Shown here: positions 51,801 to 61,270 of the stretch, piece by piece
Position numbering within the stretch: position 1 is the stretch's first letter
Layout: every line of letters starts with the position of its first letter
Source of the DNA: Terriglobia bacterium
GTDB lineage: Bacteria > Acidobacteriota > Terriglobia > Bryobacterales > Bryobacteraceae
Direction: 5' to 3'
DNA: 64,000 nucleotides
NCBI GenBank assembly: GCA_020073345.1
Contig: JAIQFI010000027.1
Location: 1-64,000, forward strand
Program-made: the position numbers and the translations under genes
Notes under the pieces: generated by a model
The model's database searches: none
What the model was told of the DNA's origin: nothing
The model's input: only the letters and a program-made list of their open reading frames with translations

Positions 51801-51808
51801 GCTCTAAC

Positions 51809-51814
51809 ATTCTA
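51809..51814 (-). promoter_or_regulatory. -10-like TAGAAT before the UDP-glucuronate decarboxylase gene
   Basis: Minus strand: TAGAAT ends 8 nt upstream of ATG 51800, with no clear ribosome-binding site in the gap. Confidence 0.45.
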
Positions 51815-51829
51815 CCCGGTTGACCCCGC

Positions 51830-53665
51830 ATGCTACATTTTTGGGTGACCATGTTTGAGAGGTTGCTGCTCGCCGTATTGTTGGCCGCGTCCCTCGCCGG
51901 ATTCTGGTGGCGCTTCGGCGCCGTGCTCCGCAGGATCCGCGCGGCTAAGCCGGATGCCGATTTCTCGCTGCTTCCCATCGGCCCGCGAATTCGCGAGCTG
52001 GTCTGGGAAGTGATGCTCCAGGCCAAGGTCATCCGCGAGCGGCCTCTGCCCGGCCTGGCCCACGCCCTCGTGTTCTGGGGATTCTGCGCCTTCTCCCTGG
52101 TCACGCTGAATCACATCGCGATCGGTTTCGGCGGAGCCTTTTTATCCCCTGGCAGCTTCTACTTCCAACTGGCGGCCGTATTCGCAGTCCTGGTGGCGAT
52201 CTCAATCTCGGCACTATTCGTCCGCCGGTTCATCCTGCGCCCGAGGTGGCTCGGCGAGCTTTCGTACCAGTCCGGCGTAATCGCTTTTCTGATTCTGGCG
52301 CTCATGCTGACCTACCTGGCGGCGTTGCGGATGGCCGATTCCAAACTGTTGTGGTGGTCCCACACTGCGGCGTCGCTCGTGTTTCTTCCTTTGATCCCGC
52401 ACACCAAACATCTGCACCTGGTGTTAAGCCCGTTTTCGATATTCCTCTCGCGCGGCGGCTTCGCCAAAATTCCGCCGCTCGCCGACGATGAAGACTTCGG
52501 CCTCGACACCGGCAAGGACTTGACGCAGATCGCCGCCCTGCAGGCCTACTCTTGCGTCGAGTGCGGCCGTTGCACCGAACACTGTCCGGCCAACAACACC
52601 GGCAAGATTCTCGATCCCAAGAAGATCGCGCTGGGCGTGCGCGGCTACCTGAATGAGTTCGGGCCGGCATCAGAAGAGCCGCTTTTCGGCAAACATCTCT
52701 CGCAAGAAGCTGCGTTCCAATGCACCACCTGCGGCGCGTGCGAATACCAGTGCCCGGTGGGCGTCGAACACGTTCCCATCATCGTGGGGCTACGGCGCGG
52801 CGCGGTGAATACCGGCAAGTGGGAGGACAGCTACGGCACCAAGTTGTTTCTCGCGCTCGAGCGCAACGGGAACGCGCTCGGCTTCAGTTCCGCCGAACGC
52901 GACAAGTTTATCGCCAGGGAACAGTTGCCGATCTTCGACGGAACGCAGGAGTACTGCCTGTGGCTCGGCTGCATGGGCGCCTACGATCCGCAGGGCCGCG
53001 AGATCATCACCGCCTTCGCCCGTGTGATGAAACACCTAGGGACCACTTTCGGCGTTCTGCAGAAAGAGAAATGTACCGGCGATCCCGCACGTCGCTTGGG
53101 CAACGATCTCGTGTTCCAGCAGCTCGCCGAATCGAATCTCGAAGCGCTGAAGCAGAGCAAGACGACCAAGATCGTTTCCATCTGCCCGCATTGCGTTCGC
53201 ACCATCTCCACTGATTGGCAGGAATACGGTCAAGCCCCACCCATCGAACATCACAGCGAATTCATGGCGCGCCACATCGACCGGCTGCCTCAGTCTAAGG
53301 GCGAAGATATCGTCTATCACGATCCCTGCTATCTGGGCCGTTACCGCAACGTGTATGACCAACCTCGAGCGGTGCTCGCTCGATCCGGTGAAGTCTTGGA
53401 TCCCCCGCGTGCACGCGAACGAAGCTTCTGTTGCGGCGCCGGCGGCGGCCTCGCATTTCTGGGCGAAGAGCAAGGCGAGCGCGTCAGTCACAATCGTGCA
53501 CGCGAGTTAGCAGCGACGGGAGCAGGCACCGTGGCGGCGGCATGCCCCTTCTGCAACACCATGTTTCGCGATGCTCTCGCGGCCGTGTCACCGGCGCCGC
53601 CGAAGTTATTAGACATCGCTCAGATCGTGGCCGCCTCACTTCCCACCAAGAGTGAGATCCTATGA
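51830..53665 (+). CDS. Membrane Fe-S oxidoreductase, HdrD/FadF-like
   Basis: 611 residues. Five or six membrane helices occupy the first 215 residues (NarI-like cytochrome-b-type part with histidines at HALVFWG, HIAIGFG and HTKHLHLV). Two [4Fe-4S] motifs follow, SCVECGRCTEHCPANN and QCTTCGACEYQCPVG. Two cysteine-rich CCG-type blocks end in YHDPCYLGRY and SFCCGAGGG. This is the layout of proteins that move electrons between quinones and a heterodisulfide-like or acyl-CoA dehydrogenase system. The partner is not present. An alternative start at ATG 51851 is possible. It overlaps the nagZ-like gene by ATGA. Confidence 0.9.
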   Translation: MLHFWVTMFERLLLAVLLAASLAGFWWRFGAVLRRIRAAKPDADFSLLPIGPRIRELVWEVMLQAKVIRERPLPGLAHALVFWGFCAFSLVTLNHIAIGFGGAFLSPGSFYFQLAAVFAVLVAISISALFVRRFILRPRWLGELSYQSGVIAFLILALMLTYLAALRMADSKLLWWSHTAASLVFLPLIPHTKHLHLVLSPFSIFLSRGGFAKIPPLADDEDFGLDTGKDLTQIAALQAYSCVECGRCTEHCPANNTGKILDPKKIALGVRGYLNEFGPASEEPLFGKHLSQEAAFQCTTCGACEYQCPVGVEHVPIIVGLRRGAVNTGKWEDSYGTKLFLALERNGNALGFSSAERDKFIAREQLPIFDGTQEYCLWLGCMGAYDPQGREIITAFARVMKHLGTTFGVLQKEKCTGDPARRLGNDLVFQQLAESNLEALKQSKTTKIVSICPHCVRTISTDWQEYGQAPPIEHHSEFMARHIDRLPQSKGEDIVYHDPCYLGRYRNVYDQPRAVLARSGEVLDPPRARERSFCCGAGGGLAFLGEEQGERVSHNRARELAATGAGTVAAACPFCNTMFRDALAAVSPAPPKLLDIAQIVAASLPTKSEIL

Positions 53666-55428
53666 ACATGCGAGCTGTCCGGCTGATCGCAGCATTGCTG
53701 ACCGCTGTGACCGCCTTCGCCGCATCAAAAACTCCCAAACCTAAGCCCGCTCCGCTCACCGCCGATCAACGCGCGGCGCAAGCCTTGATGAGGCCCATGA
53801 GTTTGCGCGATAAGGTCGCGCAGCTGGTAATCGTCGTCTCCAATGGCGACGTCTACAGCACCAAGTCACCGGATTACGAGAAGTTCCGCCACTGGGTCGC
53901 CGATCTGCGCGTCGGCGGCATCATCGTCAACAACGCGTCACAAAACGGACTGGTTCGCAACGCCGAGCCTCATGCCATGGCGCTGTTTCTGAACCAGATG
54001 CAGAGGCTGGCGAAGACTCCCCTGCTGGTCGCCTCCGACTTCGAGCGCGCCGCTTCCATGCGCGTCACCGGCGGCACGCGTTTCCCGCACAGCATGGCCT
54101 TCGGCGCGGCGGACGATCTTGCCGCCACCAGGTATGAGGGCTTGGTCGCCGCACGCGAGGCTCGTGCGCTGGGCATTCACTGGATCTTCGCGCCTGTAGC
54201 CGATGTCAACAATAATCCACTGAACCCGATCATCAACCTGCGCTCCTATGGCGAGAATCCGGAAAAGGTATCGCGCCACGTGGCCGCGTTCATCGAAGGC
54301 GCGCATTCCGACCCCGCCAACCGTGTCCTGGTCACCGCGAAACATTTCCCAGGGCATGGCGATACCGATGTGGATAGCCACCTCGGTCTGCCGCGTCTCG
54401 AAGTCCCGCGCGAACGTCTCGACGCCATGGAGCTGAAGCCGTTCGAGGCGGCCATCATGCGCGGCGTCGATTCCATCATGACCGCGCACATGGCGGTACC
54501 GGCGCTGGACCCTTCCGGCATGCCTGCCACCGTATCGCGAAGTGTGCTCACCGCACTGCTGCGCGACGAGCTCAAGTTCAATGGCCTGATCGTCACCGAC
54601 TCGATGGCCATGCAGGGCCTGTCCATGCTGTTCGACAGCGGCGAGGGCTCAGTGCGTGCCGTGATCGCGGGCGCGGACGTGCTGCTGATGCCCCCGGATC
54701 CCGACAAAGCCATCCGCGCGGTGGTGGGCGCCGTGGAGGACGGCCGCATCTCTCGCCAGCGGCTGGAGCAGAGCGTTGTGCGTGTGCTCACCGCGAAGAT
54801 TGCGCTCGGGTTGAGTAGTAAAAAGAAGCTGGTCAACCTGGACGCGATTTCCGACGTCCTGGACTCGCCCCAAGCCGTCGAGAGAGCCCAGGCCGTCGCC
54901 GATCACGCGGTCACGCTGATCCGCAACGACCGCGACCTGCTTCCACTAGCCGCGTCAAGCCGCCCTTGCCTGATCGTGGTAACCGAGCTGCGCATCTCGC
55001 AATTCGGTCAACGGACTATGCAGGAATTTCGGCGCCGCGTGCCCAACGGACGCGTGGTGGCACTCGATACTTCACTGCCTCTCGCCGCCCTCGAAGCCAC
55101 CGCTGGCGACATGACCGCGTGTTCGGCGATCGTCGCGGCATCCTTCGCCTCCGTCTCCGCCGATCTGAAGGACGTCAAGCCATTTCTCACAGCGCTGTCC
55201 ATGAGCCCCGTGCCGCTGGTGCTGCTGCCGTTCGAGAATCCTTACCTGTTGACGAGTATCCCGAACGCAACCGCCTTCGTCACCACGTTCAGCTCGTCGC
55301 TGCCCTCGGAAATAGCCGCCGTCAAGGCGCTGTTCGGCGAGATCCCGATCACAGGACACACGCCTGTGACGATTCCGGGTTTCGCCCAGCTTGGCGACGG
55401 CATCCAGTTACCGGCGCGAGCCCGCTAA
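53662..55428 (+). CDS. nagZ: Beta-N-acetylhexosaminidase, GH3 family
   Basis: Releases terminal GlcNAc from peptidoglycan fragments. The 588-residue product has a signal peptide (ending VTAFAAS), a GH3 catalytic barrel with KHFPGHGDTDVDSH (Asp-Ser-His dyad at 238-240) and the nucleophile Asp in IVTDSMAMQGL (D313), and a second C-terminal GH3 domain (from about 400). This two-domain exported form resembles Bacillus NagZ rather than the single-domain cytosolic enzyme of E. coli. It overlaps the oxidoreductase stop by 4 nt, but the functional link is more likely with the amidase-NamZ fusion at 38.2 kb. Confidence 0.9.
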   Translation: MNMRAVRLIAALLTAVTAFAASKTPKPKPAPLTADQRAAQALMRPMSLRDKVAQLVIVVSNGDVYSTKSPDYEKFRHWVADLRVGGIIVNNASQNGLVRNAEPHAMALFLNQMQRLAKTPLLVASDFERAASMRVTGGTRFPHSMAFGAADDLAATRYEGLVAAREARALGIHWIFAPVADVNNNPLNPIINLRSYGENPEKVSRHVAAFIEGAHSDPANRVLVTAKHFPGHGDTDVDSHLGLPRLEVPRERLDAMELKPFEAAIMRGVDSIMTAHMAVPALDPSGMPATVSRSVLTALLRDELKFNGLIVTDSMAMQGLSMLFDSGEGSVRAVIAGADVLLMPPDPDKAIRAVVGAVEDGRISRQRLEQSVVRVLTAKIALGLSSKKKLVNLDAISDVLDSPQAVERAQAVADHAVTLIRNDRDLLPLAASSRPCLIVVTELRISQFGQRTMQEFRRRVPNGRVVALDTSLPLAALEATAGDMTACSAIVAASFASVSADLKDVKPFLTALSMSPVPLVLLPFENPYLLTSIPNATAFVTTFSSSLPSEIAAVKALFGEIPITGHTPVTIPGFAQLGDGIQLPARAR

Positions 55429-55454
55429 AATCGTTTTGGAATACAAAAGAGACC

Positions 55455-56483
55455 ATGCAATTCACCAACTTCGGAAATACCGGAATCACTGTGTCCCGCC
55501 TGTGCCTGGGCTGCATGAGCTACGGCGGCGGCGATCTGCCGGACTGGGCGCTGGGCACCAAAGGCTGGCACGTCAATAAAGAGGATGCGCGCGAGCACTT
55601 CCGCATCGCACTCGACGCCGGCATCACTTTTTTCGATACCGCCGACGTGTATTCCATCGGCCTCAGCGAAGAGATTACGGGAGCGCATCTCAGAGAGATG
55701 GCTGTTCGCGATCATATCGTCGTCGCTACGAAAGTCCATGGCGTCATGGGGCCGAGCCCGAACCAGCGCGGCCTCAGCCGCAAGCACATCATCGAAGCCT
55801 GCGACAATTCCTTGCGCCGCCTGCAAATGGATTACGTCGATCTCTATCAGATCCATCGCTGGGATCCCAAGACACCTGTCGAGGAGACACTCGAGGCGCT
55901 CGATTCGCTGGTGCGAGCCGGCAAGGTACGCTACCTGGGCGCCAGCAGCATGGCTGCCTGGCAGCTCTCGAAAGCCTTGTACACGGCCAAAGAGAACGGC
56001 TGGCACCGGTTCGTGTCCATGCAGAACCATTACAACCTGGTCTACCGCGAAGAAGAACGCGAGGTCATTCCTCTATGCGTGGACCAAGGGCTCGCCGTCA
56101 TTCCCTGGAGTCCTTTGGCGCGTGGATTCCTGACCGGAAACCGCCGGCGCGACGGCGACGCGACCACTCGCGCCACGGTGGACACGTTCGCGAAAGACAT
56201 GTATCACTCGGAAGATGACTTCCTGGTGGCAGACGCTGTTATCAACGTGGCTAAGAAGCGCGGCGTTTCGCCCGCGCAGATCTCCTGCGCGTGGGTCTTG
56301 CAGGCTCCCGGCGTCACTGCACCTATCATCGGCGCCACTAAGGCCGCACAACTCCAGGACCTGATCGGCGCGGTTGATCTCAAGCTCACCGCGGAGGAAG
56401 TCGCGGCATTGGAGAAGCCTTATCGTCCGCATCCCATCCTGGGGCACGCCCAGCCCTCCGCGAAGAGCATGCTGAAGCGCTGA
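55455..56483 (+). CDS. Aldo/keto reductase
   Basis: NADPH-dependent carbonyl reductase. The 342-residue TIM barrel starts MQFTNFGNTGITVSRLCLGCMSYGG. The catalytic tetrad is visible: Asp and Tyr in FFDTADVYS, Lys in VATKVHG, and His in YQIHRWD. PIIGATKAAQLQDLIGAVDLKL near the end is the cofactor-loop region. ATG 55455 has AAGAGA upstream; upstream codons belong to the nagZ gene in another frame. TAAAAT at 55426-55431 is a possible -10. The substrate is not predictable. Confidence 0.93.
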   Translation: MQFTNFGNTGITVSRLCLGCMSYGGGDLPDWALGTKGWHVNKEDAREHFRIALDAGITFFDTADVYSIGLSEEITGAHLREMAVRDHIVVATKVHGVMGPSPNQRGLSRKHIIEACDNSLRRLQMDYVDLYQIHRWDPKTPVEETLEALDSLVRAGKVRYLGASSMAAWQLSKALYTAKENGWHRFVSMQNHYNLVYREEEREVIPLCVDQGLAVIPWSPLARGFLTGNRRRDGDATTRATVDTFAKDMYHSEDDFLVADAVINVAKKRGVSPAQISCAWVLQAPGVTAPIIGATKAAQLQDLIGAVDLKLTAEEVAALEKPYRPHPILGHAQPSAKSMLKR

Positions 56484-56507
56484 GCTTCTCCTGCCCGAAG
56501 GCGCCCC

Positions 56508-57503
56508 TCAGTTTTCTGAAGGCTTCTCGACATGGTCGATAACAAGAGTATCCATTGATACTTTCGCAGACTTCAGTTTCAGTCCAAGTTGATCTTGCAG
56601 AGCCTCGTGAAATGTCGTTCCCTGAGTATCAGGCTGAACTTCTTGTGCGGGTACAGGGTTATTTGACTCCGGAGTCCATTCGAGCGTGAAATCGAACCGC
56701 CCGCCCAGTCCGGTTTGGTCCACCACCGCATGCGCCAAGTGTCCGACTTCGCCAAGGAACGCTGCTATCTGAGCCATAGTCACATTTCGGGAGCCTATCA
56801 AGATCGAGTGATTGGGCTTAGGTATTGCCTGGAACTCATCGCAGACAGGCGGAAAGACGTCACTGGGATTTGTCGGGGAGCCCGGAGGCTGCGGAGGCTT
56901 TGAAACATCGCAAGGAAGACCACGAGAATGAGGATATAACTTTGGCCCTGTTTTTCCTGGCTTGTCCAGAACGAGAGCGAGCACCGGCCCTTTCTTGGCC
57001 TCGAAATGAACCGCCAACTTGAAGCGATCCGCAAGCAAAGATTGCATCATTAGGCGCATCTGGTCCTTTGTAGGATTACCTTCCGCCTGCGCATTAATCG
57101 CATAGCTATCCGTAGAGACCCACTTCGGTAAGTGGGCAAGCATGGTGTCCATCTGCTCTCGTGAGAGCCAAAGCTTATAGGCGAACTCGATGTGGGTTTC
57201 CAGTGGAAACTCAGCGACGAAGTGTCCGTGGGGACTCGCACCACCGAAGGAGTCGCTGTTATCCAAGGCGAAGTTCGGCGGCGTGAACGTCCCCGGCTTG
57301 CCCTGCTTGATAGAGGCAACCTCAAATGACCGCTTGCCGCCCGCCACTTTCTGCCATTCAGGAACCTTAGGCGATTTAATCGACAGTGTACTAGTAGCAG
57401 TTTGAGCCTGCACAGCACCTGCGAGGCTAAGCCCAACCAGTGCGGCGATGCCCGCAACTCCACAGGTGCTAACCAACAGGCCGTTCCGGAGTTTCATCTT
57501 CAA
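56508..57503 (-). CDS. TIGR03435-family secreted protein
   Basis: 331 residues with a signal peptide (ending AGAVQAQ). The family pattern is present: FEVASIKQGKPG, then the long variable part, LMMQSLLADRFKLAVHFEAKKGPVLALVLDKPG, and the C-terminal VVDQTGLGGRFDFTLEWTPE with LGLKLKSAKVSMDTLVIDHVEKPSEN. This family is expanded in Solibacter-like Acidobacteria; its function is unknown. The frame starts at TTG 57503, 7 nt from AGGAGAGG; ATG 57497 is the alternative. It is convergent with the aldo/keto reductase. Confidence 0.9.
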   Translation of the reverse strand: MKMKLRNGLLVSTCGVAGIAALVGLSLAGAVQAQTATSTLSIKSPKVPEWQKVAGGKRSFEVASIKQGKPGTFTPPNFALDNSDSFGGASPHGHFVAEFPLETHIEFAYKLWLSREQMDTMLAHLPKWVSTDSYAINAQAEGNPTKDQMRLMMQSLLADRFKLAVHFEAKKGPVLALVLDKPGKTGPKLYPHSRGLPCDVSKPPQPPGSPTNPSDVFPPVCDEFQAIPKPNHSILIGSRNVTMAQIAAFLGEVGHLAHAVVDQTGLGGRFDFTLEWTPESNNPVPAQEVQPDTQGTTFHEALQDQLGLKLKSAKVSMDTLVIDHVEKPSEN

Positions 57504-57704
57504 AATCCAACCTCTCCTGCGTTAAGAAGCAACGCTACGAGCCAAGACGCGAGTCGAAAGCAATCCGCACGCCGGCAACGGTCGAGCAACGAGTTCCCTT
57601 CCTGCGAAGGATAGACGATGTCAAGGTTCAGAACGTGTAGTTGATCTCTCAAGCCCAATCCTGTCACGGGAACGCCGGCGCGGTCCCGTCCCGCACCCAC
57701 GTCA

Positions 57705-57996
57705 ATGTCCCGCCGTTACTGCAATTTCCCGCTCCGCCCGCTCGGCCTCCCGCTCCCTTGGGCTATCGTTTGACCAGGAGTTCGAGTGCTCTTCCATCGG
57801 AGGACTTGGACCGGCCCAGTCTGGCGAAGAAGCGGCATTGCCGCGCAAAGGGCCGCCCCGGCGCCCGGTCTGGTCGATTAATCGCTTCGACACTGGGGCA
57901 GGCTCCGTTTTGCGCGGCTGACTGCTTTAGAAGATCCTGCGGTGAAGGGCCTGCGTACGATAGATGTTGCCGGCATAGTGACCGGACTCCCGCCGC
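57705..57996. repeat. Dispersed repeat, copy 1 (with 90-bp insertion)
   Basis: Matches 62443-62646 in the same orientation. Identical blocks include CTATCGTTTGACCAGGAG, GAGTGCTCTTCCATCGGAG, GTGAAGGGCCTGCG and GTGACCGGACTCCCGCCG. Copy 1 has about 90 extra bases (57842-57931). It occupies most of the gene-free 57504-57995 interval and ends exactly at the stop codon of the permease gene. The rest of that interval shows nothing recognisable. Confidence 0.75.
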
Positions 57997-60500
57997 TATT
58001 CGTAGCGCAAAGCCACAGTGGGATTCACCGTTACTGCCCGCCGCGTGGGGACCAGGCAGGCGATCAAAGCCACGGCCCCCAGCATCAGCGAAACTGCGGC
58101 GTACGTTGCTGGATCGGTCGCCGTAACTTCGTAAAGCGCGGACGAGAGATAGCGCGTGAGGACCAGAGAGCCCGCGAGGCCCAGAACCAGACCGGCCCCG
58201 AATAGAATGAGGGAGCGCAACGCGACGAGCTTGAAAACATCCCCCGCCTGCGCTCCCAAGGCCATCCGGATTCCAATCTCCCTGGTTCGTTCCGCCACGG
58301 AATATGCCATCACGCCGTAAATCCCGACTGCGGCCAGCACCGCCGCGATCGCGCCGAAAATACCCAGCAGCAGAACATACAGCCGGACATATCGTACCTG
58401 TTGATCCAGGAGGTCTTCCACGGTCCGAACGTTCGCCACCGGATGGGTGTGGTCCACTTCCGCCACAGCCAGGCGCACGCTCGGAGCCAGGCTCAGCGGC
58501 TTGCCCTTAGTGCGCATCACGAAGAACATCCCCGCGCGCGCTCCGTACCCTGCGCCCATCCACCGGGGAGTCTGCTGAAGATACGGCACGTAGATCGTGG
58601 GCCTCAGTTGGCGCTGCTGGCGATTCATGCGGATGTCGGTGGCTACTCCCACGATCTCTCGCAGGGGTTCATCCGGGACGTAGTCGAGCCGAATCTGCTT
58701 CCCGATCGGACTCTCGTCGGGCCAGTAACGTTTCGCCATGGTCTGGTTGATCACCACCACGTACGGCGCGCTGGCGGTATCGCGATCGTTAAATTCGCGC
58801 CCTTGTATCACCGGGCTTCGCAAGGTAGCGAAATAATCCTGAGTAATCGCGATGTAATTGGCAGTTTGAGACGGTTGTCCGTTGGCGTCCGGCGCTGGCG
58901 CGGGGCGTCCCAGAATCAGGAAACCCATGTTCAGCGCTCCTGCCAGCGGCGGTGTACTTGCACCGGCGGCGGACACTACACCCGGAACACTCCTAAGTCG
59001 CTCATAGACCCGCGTGAACGTCAGCGTGGTTACCGGCAGAACGTCCCACAGGCCGGCATTCCGGTATCTTGCATAGGGCTTGATCGCTTCATCGCGGGAG
59101 AAACGGAAATCGAAGGTAAGCAGATCCTTAGGATCGGCGCCGAGGGCATTGCTTTGAATTCGGACGAAGCTGTTGATCATCAATCCCGCTCCGATCAGCA
59201 GCACCAGGGCCATGGCGATTTGGAGAATCACCAGACCGCTGCGCAAGCGCTGCCGGATCACTCCGTCCGTGCCGCTCCGCGTGCTTTCCTTGAGCGAGCC
59301 GGCTAGATCCGTCTTGGACGCCTGAACCGCCGGAGCGATTCCAAACAGTACCGCGGCCAGGATGGAGATCAGCAGTGTAAATCCCAAAACCGGCAGATCC
59401 AGCGAAAGCTCATTTAGCCTCGGAAAGCCGGGGGGAGCAGCCGCTACAAACAGCCGCAGCCCGCCCCAGGCGAGGAGAATCCCTACCAGTCCGCCCAGCA
59501 GGGCCAAGGGAATATTCTCAGTCACCAGTTGCCGGACGATCCTTCCCCGGCCAGCCCCGATCGCTGTGCGGACGGCAATCTCGGTCCGGCGCGAGGCTGC
59601 GCGAGCCAATAAGAGTCCGGCCACATTCGCGCATCCAATCAACAGCACGATGCCGACCGCTCCCTGCAGCAGCAGCAGGGGAGATCGCAGCTGGCCGTAC
59701 AGTGATTCCGTCATGGTTTGCAGCACCGCGCCGACATTCTTATTTCGAGCGGCATCGGAGCTCGCCAATTGTGCCGCCAGGCCGTCCAGCTCGGACTGCG
59801 CCTGCCGGATGTCGACTCCAGGTCTGAGCCGCGCCGCCACGCCCGAGGTGTACTGCGTGCTCTGCATCTCAGTCCGCGTCCAGTACACCGGAGTCCAGAA
59901 ATCGGCCTCTTCATCGAACAGATAAAAGTTCCGCGGCATTACGCCGATGATGGTCTTGTCGACGCCGTCCACGCGCAGGGTCTGGCCGAGCACGTTGCGA
60001 TCCCCGTTGAAATGCCGCTGCCAGAAACGATCGCTGATCAAGAGCACCGGCACCTGGGTGTCCACCGGGTTCTCGTCGTCCGCTAAAACCCGCCCTAAGA
60101 GAGGCTTCACACCAAGGGTCTTAAAGAGCGACGGTGTGAAGTTCTCGCAGTCCACTCTCTCGGGCGGCTGCCCGTGTTCGTCCGACCCGATGTTGCAGAC
60201 ATTGGTTCGAATGAGTCCCATCGCCTCGAACGACTTCGCCGTCTCCTGGAAAGAGAGATAGTTGTACGCCGTCACCCCGTTGAGCTGATCGCGATGGTCC
60301 AGCGGCACGGACCAGATCATCACCAGCCGGCCCGCATCCGGGTACGGAAGAGGCCGCAGGAGCGTGGTGTTGATGAGGCTGAAAATAACGGTGTTCGCCC
60401 CGATCCCCAGCGCCAGTGACAGCGCCGCAATGATCGTGAACGTTGGCTTCCGGAGAAGCATCCGAAAGCCGAAAAGGAGATCCTGCCGCCAAGTCGTCAT
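57996..60500 (-). CDS. MacB/FtsX-type ABC permease (acidobacterial orphan type)
   Basis: 834 residues. Two FtsX-like permease units form the protein. The first helix is near residue 22 (TIIAALSLALGIGANTVIFS). The MacB-type periplasmic domain with GVMPRNF follows, then helices at about 280-420 (NVAGLLLARAASRRTEIAVRTAIGAGRGRIVRQLVTE). A repeated periplasmic domain comes next, and final helices finish with AVGIYGVMAYSVAERTREIGIRMALGAQ and RAVTVNPTVALRYE. The ATPase partner is absent, as is typical for this abundant acidobacterial group. The substrate is unknown; efflux or lipoprotein handling is only a guess. Confidence 0.9.
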   Translation of the reverse strand: MTTWRQDLLFGFRMLLRKPTFTIIAALSLALGIGANTVIFSLINTTLLRPLPYPDAGRLVMIWSVPLDHRDQLNGVTAYNYLSFQETAKSFEAMGLIRTNVCNIGSDEHGQPPERVDCENFTPSLFKTLGVKPLLGRVLADDENPVDTQVPVLLISDRFWQRHFNGDRNVLGQTLRVDGVDKTIIGVMPRNFYLFDEEADFWTPVYWTRTEMQSTQYTSGVAARLRPGVDIRQAQSELDGLAAQLASSDAARNKNVGAVLQTMTESLYGQLRSPLLLLQGAVGIVLLIGCANVAGLLLARAASRRTEIAVRTAIGAGRGRIVRQLVTENIPLALLGGLVGILLAWGGLRLFVAAAPPGFPRLNELSLDLPVLGFTLLISILAAVLFGIAPAVQASKTDLAGSLKESTRSGTDGVIRQRLRSGLVILQIAMALVLLIGAGLMINSFVRIQSNALGADPKDLLTFDFRFSRDEAIKPYARYRNAGLWDVLPVTTLTFTRVYERLRSVPGVVSAAGASTPPLAGALNMGFLILGRPAPAPDANGQPSQTANYIAITQDYFATLRSPVIQGREFNDRDTASAPYVVVINQTMAKRYWPDESPIGKQIRLDYVPDEPLREIVGVATDIRMNRQQRQLRPTIYVPYLQQTPRWMGAGYGARAGMFFVMRTKGKPLSLAPSVRLAVAEVDHTHPVANVRTVEDLLDQQVRYVRLYVLLLGIFGAIAAVLAAVGIYGVMAYSVAERTREIGIRMALGAQAGDVFKLVALRSLILFGAGLVLGLAGSLVLTRYLSSALYEVTATDPATYAAVSLMLGAVALIACLVPTRRAVTVNPTVALRYE

Positions 60501-60538
60501 AGGCTATATCACACCCCCGGGGTGGCGACTGCTTCATA

Positions 60539-61120
60539 TTATGACGCAGCTAGTCCCATTTCGTTCCCTTCCGATCCTGGGAAATCCGCCGCCTGTTTGA
60601 CCCGTTCCGCTTGCAGCAAATGGCGGTGCTGATGTCTCGTGACGATGAGCAGCCCCGTGCCGGCGGTGAAACGCAGCACCGGGATAAAGGGATTCCGGTA
60701 TCGAATGCGGTTTACGTCGTAGCCGCTGGCACGGCGGACCAGCTCGCGTACGGCCAAGTTGCTGGTCAGGAAAAGGTCCAGAATATGAGGGTCCACTTGA
60801 CTCGCCGGCGCAATCTTCCCGGGAGCCCGAGCCCGTTTGGATTCGGGCGACGGCTCGATGTAGTTGCGAAGGAACCACCGCCCGAACCAGCCCGGCATGA
60901 TGTCCTCAACCGCATGGAGTGGGCGGCCAGTCAAGGAATTCGTGATCGCCGGCAGCATCACCTCGTTGGCGGCCCGCAGGTGTTCCAAACATTGCCCGAC
61001 ACTCCACGAGCCTGGACTCGGCCTCCAGTTGAGCTGGAATGGAGTGAGTCCCTCGGCGACCGTTTTGGCGCGCTGATCGGCTGCGTCTAACTCCGAGATG
61101 AGTCGCGTCGCCCAGGACAC
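60539..61120 (-). CDS. DinB-family protein
   Basis: 193 residues with the DinB metal-site histidines: CLEHL near residue 45 and the pair in HQHRHLLQAERV near residue 163. WSVGQCLEHLRAAN is the family N-terminal signature and IPVLRFTAGTGLLIVTRHQHRH fits the C-terminal helix. DinB proteins are often thiol transferases or metal-dependent hydrolases with bacillithiol-like cofactors; the activity here is unknown. The start is GTG 61120; a TAAACT box at 61132-61127 ends 6 nt upstream. Confidence 0.87.
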   Translation of the reverse strand: MSWATRLISELDAADQRAKTVAEGLTPFQLNWRPSPGSWSVGQCLEHLRAANEVMLPAITNSLTGRPLHAVEDIMPGWFGRWFLRNYIEPSPESKRARAPGKIAPASQVDPHILDLFLTSNLAVRELVRRASGYDVNRIRYRNPFIPVLRFTAGTGLLIVTRHQHRHLLQAERVKQAADFPGSEGNEMGLAAS

Positions 61121-61126
61121 ACAGTA

Positions 61127-61132
61127 AGTTTA
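61127..61132 (-). promoter_or_regulatory. -10-like TAAACT before the DinB gene
   Basis: Minus strand: TAAACT ends 6 nt before the GTG at 61120, another leaderless-type arrangement. Confidence 0.35.
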
Positions 61133-61270
61133 CCGGTCCGAAGTGCGCGCTTAGGCCGATCCCCGCCCCTGCCGCGATTGCCGACAGACCAGCTGGTTCG
61201 TAAACACTGCGCCGTTACTCGCGAGTAATCCTCTCCCTCGCTGCGAGTACCTTCGGTTATCCATTGAAAT

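Noticed and set aside
54966-55454. Long N-terminal extension of the aldo/keto reductase
   Set aside because: It reads through the nagZ gene in a different frame; the conserved barrel begins at 55455.
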